In this document: one piece after another, positions 59,045 through 64,000 of the stretch
Numbering within the stretch: the stretch's first letter is position 1
Layout: each line of letters starts with the position of its first letter
Assembly: GCA_009767595.1 (NCBI GenBank)
Contig: VSDK01018566.1
Location: forward strand, 8,465 to 72,464
Direction: 5' to 3'
Length of the DNA: 64,000 nucleotides
From: Symbiodinium kawagutii
Lineage: Eukaryota; Sar; Dinophyceae; Suessiales; Symbiodiniaceae
The notes under the pieces: generated by a model
The model's input: the letters and a program-made list of their open reading frames with translations, nothing else
What the model was told of the DNA's origin: nothing
The model's database searches: none
Translations under genes and position numbers: made by a program

Positions 59045-61685
59045 TTACACAGATTGTGGCAAACGCTCTTTCCAGTGTGAGGGCATGCGCAAATGCTTGG
59101 ACCCTCGCACGTATCGCAGGATGTCGGGCAGCTCCGCTTCAGGCCAATCTGTAAAGGCCAGGCTCCTCAGAAGCTCTGGTCCAGGAAGAGGACTCAAAAG
59201 AGACACATTTGGTTGGCTTTCCCCTTGAGTCGCCAATTTGGGCATCAACTGGCACACCTTTTGGCCAAATCGTCGTGGATATATCCTGGGCGTTGTGGCA
59301 ACATGTGGCAACCACGAAAAGTTAATCATCCGCAAGGCAATTCAACAGTTTATTTTGGGGGCTGGCCTCCAAGAAACAGGACTTGTTCAACCCTTCAAAG
59401 CGAATCATTCTTTTTCATATTAAACGATTATATATTGCATCTGGCGAGTATAATGGAAAAGAATGTCCAAATCTTTGGTGGTCCAAATCTGGGTTCCAGT
59501 GGATGTCTTTTTGCTATTTAACTCGAGATCCTCTATATGATGGGTGGATGTCTATTTGGCATGATTATACAGAATCAAGCAAATAATTTGTGAGCTCGGG
59601 TGGTCAAAAGAAAGCGTTTTCAAAAACCTGGGTATGCCGTTCTGTTGCATCTTGATCCCATCATTAATCTGTATATCTCGATTTGGAAATGTTTGGAACT
59701 GGCGTTGTCCCCCAAATTGTTTTGGCCATCCTTGGCCCAAATGATGTTTGGGTTGGTGGCCCCAAATGATGGACATTGGAACGATTGGTTTGACTGCATG
59801 CCCCGCACTTCGTGCTGAGATCACAAAGTCAAGGACGTATAACTTTCAACAAATTAGGTAGATCCAACCAAAGATGTGGATTAGCCTTGTTGTGTTGTTG
59901 GCTGTAAATGAACCAAACCCAATGCTAAACTGTTGATGTCAAGGCACTGTGTCGATTTGAGTTGATCACTCCCCTTATATGAAGCACGGCCAGATTTCGA
60001 TTGGTACTTGATCACGGTTTTCTTGGTGCAACCTTCCCGGTCAGCTTTGGTAAGCTTTCCCAAATTCAGTTTATCTGCCCAAGCATTGTTTGTCAGACCA
60101 ACATGCCGCTTCGCAGATTGGCTCCCGTAATGCCGCATCCACCAGAAGATCCTGTAAACCTCAGGTTGGGCAAGGATAAAAAGGGATCACATAGCACATG
60201 CGCATGTTTGATGGGTAAACAGCTGTCATAGAAGCAGTATTTGCTCTTAACCCTGCAGCAAATTTGGCATGATTGGGCATGCTTGGTGTTTGCTTACAAT
60301 GGCAAAGGTTTATTTGCAAGTCCATTGAGTAAACCAAATGGTTCAGTTGGGACGGCAGCATTCATAATTAAAAAAGTGGATCGGACACTTACTTTTATTT
60401 ACCTTCTTGCAAGGAAATTGCTATATAAGTTTATATCAAGCTGAACCTGACTTGATGCTCCAGGGACAGTTTTCCTTTGCACATCCCAAAAAACAATTTA
60501 TATATATCAAAACCGTTTTGACCAAATCGCGTCGCCATCAAGGTGCGCGAGTGGACCTTGCGAAGGAGGACCACCGGTTGTAGTACGGCATCAAGCTGCC
60601 GGCAGGATTCTCCACAATGTAGGATATTCCCATCGCTACCGCCAACATGGCCAACAACACTGTCCTGCAGTGCAGCCAGTGCCAATTCCATTTAGTCGGG
60701 TTTGTCGTTTGAAGGAACAGGTTCTTTAAGCCGTCATCATACATGCATCAACAGACCTTGGTTGCGTGATATGGGCCATAAAGGGGAGTCCATACATTGA
60801 GAAACCAACAGTGACGTTGAAAAGCAGGAAATATGAGGATGATAATGATATAACAATGACAGTGAAGATGTCATAGTGGTGATGAAGATGAAGATGAAGA
60901 TGAAGAAGATGATGATGATCATGACGATGATGAAAATGGTGATGATGAATGAGATGATGCCTGCGATATTGCGTGTATATATAGTTATTGATGATGGTGA
61001 TCATTACATTTACTGCGTGCTCATGATGACTCAAAAGGCAATTGACAGTGGTATGATGGATCTCCTGGAAGTCATTGTATTTGCAGCGTTGACGTACGCT
61101 AATTTGCTCCACCCCTCTGGTAGCAAAAATGACCTCCTACTGGTGCCGACGTTGATGCGGCTCCATGAGCTGCACACTGTGGCCATATGCAGCAGGCTGT
61201 TGTGTGGCTGCATTTGCAATACCATCCATACGCACAGCCTTAGATGAAGAAACCCATACTGGACCCATGTGGTGTTTCAATCTACAAGGTATGTTTGACT
61301 CCGAACTCTGGGAACATTTGGTCTTCAGACAAATATAGTTAAGGATCGAAAACCTGAAGTGTACATCGGCATGTTTGACATGAAGAAATTGACCCTGATC
61401 TATGTACTGTTGTTTTAATCTGTGTTGCCATTTCAATAATTCCAAATCAACCAGCTATAGAGTTAAATCAACATCAAAACCACGCAAAACCTTTCAGATA
61501 TATAGATCAAGGTACGGAAAGCCACTGATTGACATTATATCCAGTGGATTAGTCTTGGCATTCTTGAACAACTTTTTGAAGCTGCTGGCATATAGGATAT
61601 CCGTGCCCACTGCGCGGTGCCCCTGTGACATCATCTCTGCAGTGAGATGACCCTCCCCAGCGAACATCTCAACGAACTCGAGGTC
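59045..61685 (-). CDS. SAM methyltransferase-like protein, multi-exon
   Basis: Four exons join in phase: 61516-61685 (DLEFVEMFAGEGHLTAEMMS, GHRAVGTDILYASS), 61065-61238 (VCSSWSRINVGTSRRSFLLP), 60557-60664 (TVLLAMLAVAMGISYIVENP, AGSLMPYYNRW) and 60151 to about 59945 (IFWWMRHYGSQSAKRHVGLT, LGKLTKADREG, YKGSDQLKSTQ). A final exon at about 59045-59215 (LAFTDWPEAELPDILRYVRG, SKHLRMPSHWKERLPQSV-stop) matches the usual C-terminal module of this family. 'FVEMFAGEG' followed by an acidic strand end (GTDILYA) is the SAM-binding motif of class I methyltransferases; 'CSSW' and 'ENP' follow where catalytic motifs lie in DNA methyltransferases, which is inference only. The donor after exon 2 reads TCCAG^GAGATCC (GA). 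The true start lies upstream of 61685 and was not found. Confidence 0.7.
59240..59880. other. Intron or spacer within the methyltransferase-like gene
   Basis: Several weak frames on both strands; CCAAATGATGTTTGGGTTGG/CCCCAAATGATGGACATTGG motifs. No exon can be fixed. Confidence 0.3.
60881..60950. repeat. GATGAA / GATGAT repeat in an intron
   Basis: GATGAAGATGAAGATGAAGA followed by GATGATGATG variants, lying between two exons of the methyltransferase-like gene. The Met/Lys and His-rich frames here are artefacts. Confidence 0.9.
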
Positions 61686-61879
61686 CTGCACTTGCGCACA
61701 CACCCAAGAACATGAAGGAAGTTGACAAGATAGGTGGCATGCGAAGTTCGAACATGGTTTCTTTGGTCCCGTCAACATGCATTGGTCCTCTGATCCTTTC
61801 TATATATGTTTCTGTCAAATTGTCCATTCTGCCAAAGAAAAAGAAACGCATATGTAAGAGTGGGTGTGCGCAAACATGC

Positions 61880-61896
61880 GCACACACACACACACC
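61880..61896. repeat. CA dinucleotide repeat
   Basis: GCACACACACACACACC. Confidence 0.9.
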
Positions 61897-62054
61897 ATTG
61901 CCTGTCACGTATGCATATTTGTGTGCATGGGTGTGAGTGATGCATTCGCAAAAGTGTCACCCAAGTTAGGCAATAAAGGTGTTTTGAACAAGTGCAGCGA
62001 GCGCTTCTGGTGGATTACCGTGTGCACTGTGTATATGTGAAAAAAACTATATAC

Positions 62055-62350
62055 CCATACAAAGACAACGCAAGTCCTGTAGCGTAGCCATGTTCTGCAA
62101 GTAGAATACCATGAGCACGAGCAGGATGAAGGTCTGCCCAGTCAAGCGGTGTCATGCCAACTCAGCATGTGAGAACACAAAAGGAGATAGATGAGATGGA
62201 TGATTGGAACCGAAAACATGAATCCTGTATAATTATATAAATGCAAACCCAAAAATTCCACAACTGGCCGACGACCAAATCGACAACACTACGCCTTCGG
62301 AGCGTCTAGGTAGGCCAGCCGTTTCACCAGCAGATCAATGTCAATCGTCG
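62055..62350 (-). CDS. Ankyrin-type exon and a short upstream exon
   Basis: The exon 62055-62160 (acceptor GCTGAG, donor TATGG^GTATAT) reads VGMTPLDWADLHPARAHGIL then LAEHGYATGLALSLYG; 'G-x-TPLDWA' and the following helix are the ankyrin repeat signature. Upstream at 62289-62350, MATIDIDLLVKRLAYLDAPK is protein-like and could be an N-terminal exon, but its phase does not fit the ankyrin exon by the obvious donor, so an exon may be missing. Confidence 0.4.
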
Positions 62351-62359
62351 CCATGGGGA

Positions 62360-63805
62360 CCCAGAACGACCAAGACCAAACAGCCACAAAATGCTATACG
62401 GCTGAGGATCGCGATACGTCACCACAACCCATCATGAGTGGAACGTGTTTTGACACATTCTTGCAATATCTTGCAACGCACCGGCCACCATGCAAGAAAA
62501 TGGCCTTTATTGAAATGGAAACCCTAGTTGGCGATTGTATTGATCACGTATATCCGTATATATGGAAAATACATTTGCAATGCTGCACGTCAAAAAGATG
62601 ATGATCAAAAAATATACACATAAATGATCAATGGAGAACCACATGTTCCCCATATCCAATGTTGGCTGGTATAGTGGCTTGTGAATTCGTGCACTCAACA
62701 AGTTTCGCTTTCGTTAAAACAGTGTGAAGGCGGTCAAACTGTATACCTTCCCGGAAAACATTTATATATAAACCGACGTGCACCCTCGCTTCCCACTCTC
62801 GTGAGCCGAGGTATAGGCAAATGACCACCATGTAGAAATAGCGCAACCCATTGTAGATAAAACGGTCAACAAAATGCCTTATCATTGTTCACTTGTTTAG
62901 ATAGAGCACCCATGCAGGAAACATACACCACAACCCCCACCATCCATCCCAGAAAAAACTGAGCCAGGAAGACTTGATAACAGCGTGCCCTTACTGTCAC
63001 GAGCAAGGGTTCCAGAATGGCAGAGACGTGCGCGTTTCCGGGGGATGGACATCACCAAACGAAGGTCTTTTCTTCAAAGGCCTCGTCAGGGTGCGAGATG
63101 ACATGAGATGACAACACAACCTTTTTCCAAAGAGAAATTATATTTCTGGGTACAATGGTTGCAGTTAATGCTGGAAGTATACAGCCATGGCATATACAGA
63201 CAAAATATCACGGGAAACCACCATCCATCAAGATATGTCCATGCACCATAGCACCATACATATATAATTCAGAACGGTTCGTATCTGGTTGGTTTCGTCT
63301 CCCCGTGCAAAAGCAGGCATTGAAAGCCGTTCGGAAACAGCGTCAACTGTCAAGTGCGGCAAAGTATATGTTTTCCCCATCCTCTCGCTTTCACATTGAT
63401 CACCTTGCGCCACTCTGAGCTTTGCAAGATGGAGTATATATGAAATTTTGCGTAGATTCCCTTTGCTAGATCGATTGATGCACAGCACACACGTTTCACC
63501 GTGTGAAATGTGCAGTGAAAAAGCACGATTAATTGGAGCTGTTGGCTACGTTGTCCAACTTGATCACCCCCGCAGTCCCCATGGTGGGCATTTGATATCT
63601 CAACCTGGAAACTGCAAAGGTTGGCAGTTCATCGATACAACGAAACTATATCTACAAATGAGGTTGATATACGGGTTGATTCATATATATGTTGAAACCT
63701 TTACTTTGCTTGGACAGAACACTGCATGAAAAGACATTGAATGCAATGTGGCTTTGACCCATCCCCACAACATATATCTAAAATCCACTTAACCCACCAT
63801 GTAAG
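62360..63805. other. Mostly non-coding, weak frames
   Basis: Open frames at 62338-62601 (+), 62628-62885 (-), 63228-63488 (-) and 63448-63729 (+) have no recognised domain. The minus stretch MGKTYTLPHLTVDAVSERLS at about 63310-63390 is the most protein-like and could be an exon of the gene that continues past 64000. Confidence 0.25.
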
Positions 63806-63810
63806 GAGAC

Positions 63811-63993
63811 TTAGCAATCGCCTTTCTTGGCCGTCCGCTTTTTGCGTTTGGCCAGCTTGGTCGACTGCGCTTTTGGAAAATCTTTTTCAGTAGCATTCAG
63901 CGATGCTCGCAGGACCTCCAGCAAAGACTTCATGGAGCTATGTGCAGGGCTCAGAAACACAGACCCGTCCCATGTAGCCAAAAGATTGCCAAC
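63811..63993 (-). CDS. Last exon of a gene continuing beyond the window
   Basis: After the acceptor ATCTCAG the frame reads VGNLLATWDGSVFLSPAHSS, MKSLLEVLRASLNATEKDFP, KAQSTKLAKRKKRTAKKGDC and stop, exactly 183 bases. The basic tail is a probable nuclear localisation signal. Family not recognised; the rest of the gene lies to the right of 64000. Confidence 0.55.
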   Translation of the reverse strand, partial: VGNLLATWDGSVFLSPAHSSMKSLLEVLRASLNATEKDFPKAQSTKLAKRKKRTAKKGDC

Positions 63994-64000
63994 CTGAGAT

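Noticed and set aside
60726-61247. MKMKMKKMM-type plus frame and His-rich minus frame
   Set aside because: They read the GATGAA/GATGAT repeat inside an intron of the methyltransferase-like gene. The real coding frame in this region is on the minus strand in a different phase.

Overview
The window looks like nuclear DNA of a dinoflagellate, most likely of the Symbiodiniaceae/Suessiales type; this is inferred, since no rRNA or other marker gene is present. The evidence is: short exons in long repeat-rich DNA; in-phase introns, some with GA rather than GT at the 5' end; genes on one strand over long stretches; and, between 49 and 64 kb, protein families I know only from predicted dinoflagellate proteomes. 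There are no bacterial operons, Shine-Dalgarno patterns or CRISPR arrays.

Layout. 1-1.0 kb is a decamer satellite entering from the left edge. 1.0-48.5 kb is sparse in genes and built from three families of ~100-120 bp terminal-inverted-repeat elements, here called A, B and C, plus several one-off hairpin elements, set in AT-rich DNA full of degenerate TGGTTAATA-like words. Small GC-richer, exon-like islands lie between them. The clearest gene is a single-exon, secreted FkbM-type methyltransferase-like protein (4.3-5.6 kb, minus). Others are a multi-exon membrane protein (12.9-14.1 kb, minus), a two-exon gene at 46.8-47.4 kb (minus) and small spliced models at 7.7, 16.4, 27.1 and 29.8 kb (plus).

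The main observation is that elements A, B and C carry splice signals in their inverted termini. B starts CTG^GTTGG and ends CCAACCAG^. C has TGG^GTCAA and CCCATAG^CC. A starts ^GTGGTTTCTC and ends CACCA(G). In several places removing the element as a GT-AG intron joins two open, protein-like patches in phase. This fits introner elements, transposons that create introns and that are already known from dinoflagellates. Here three families, including one nested A-in-A pair, seem able to do it.

At 48.4-48.54 kb (12 Ns, then a truncated B copy) the repeat landscape stops. From 48.9 to 64.0 kb the DNA is almost free of A, B and C, and all recognisable exons lie on the minus strand. They encode a transposase-like protein with an internal frameshift, a Lys-rich nuclear-type protein, a T5orf172/GIY-YIG-like protein, a coiled-coil plus 'RLRRLC' domain protein, a methyltransferase-like protein ('FVEMFAGEG'), an ankyrin-type exon and the basic tail of a gene that runs past the right edge. 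Intron phases are consistent across at least ten junctions read by eye. The mix of transposase-like, nuclease-like and methyltransferase-like genes in one orientation, with related tandem repeats at 48.65 and 58.8 kb, makes a large lineage-specific mobile element a reasonable hypothesis, not a demonstrated one.
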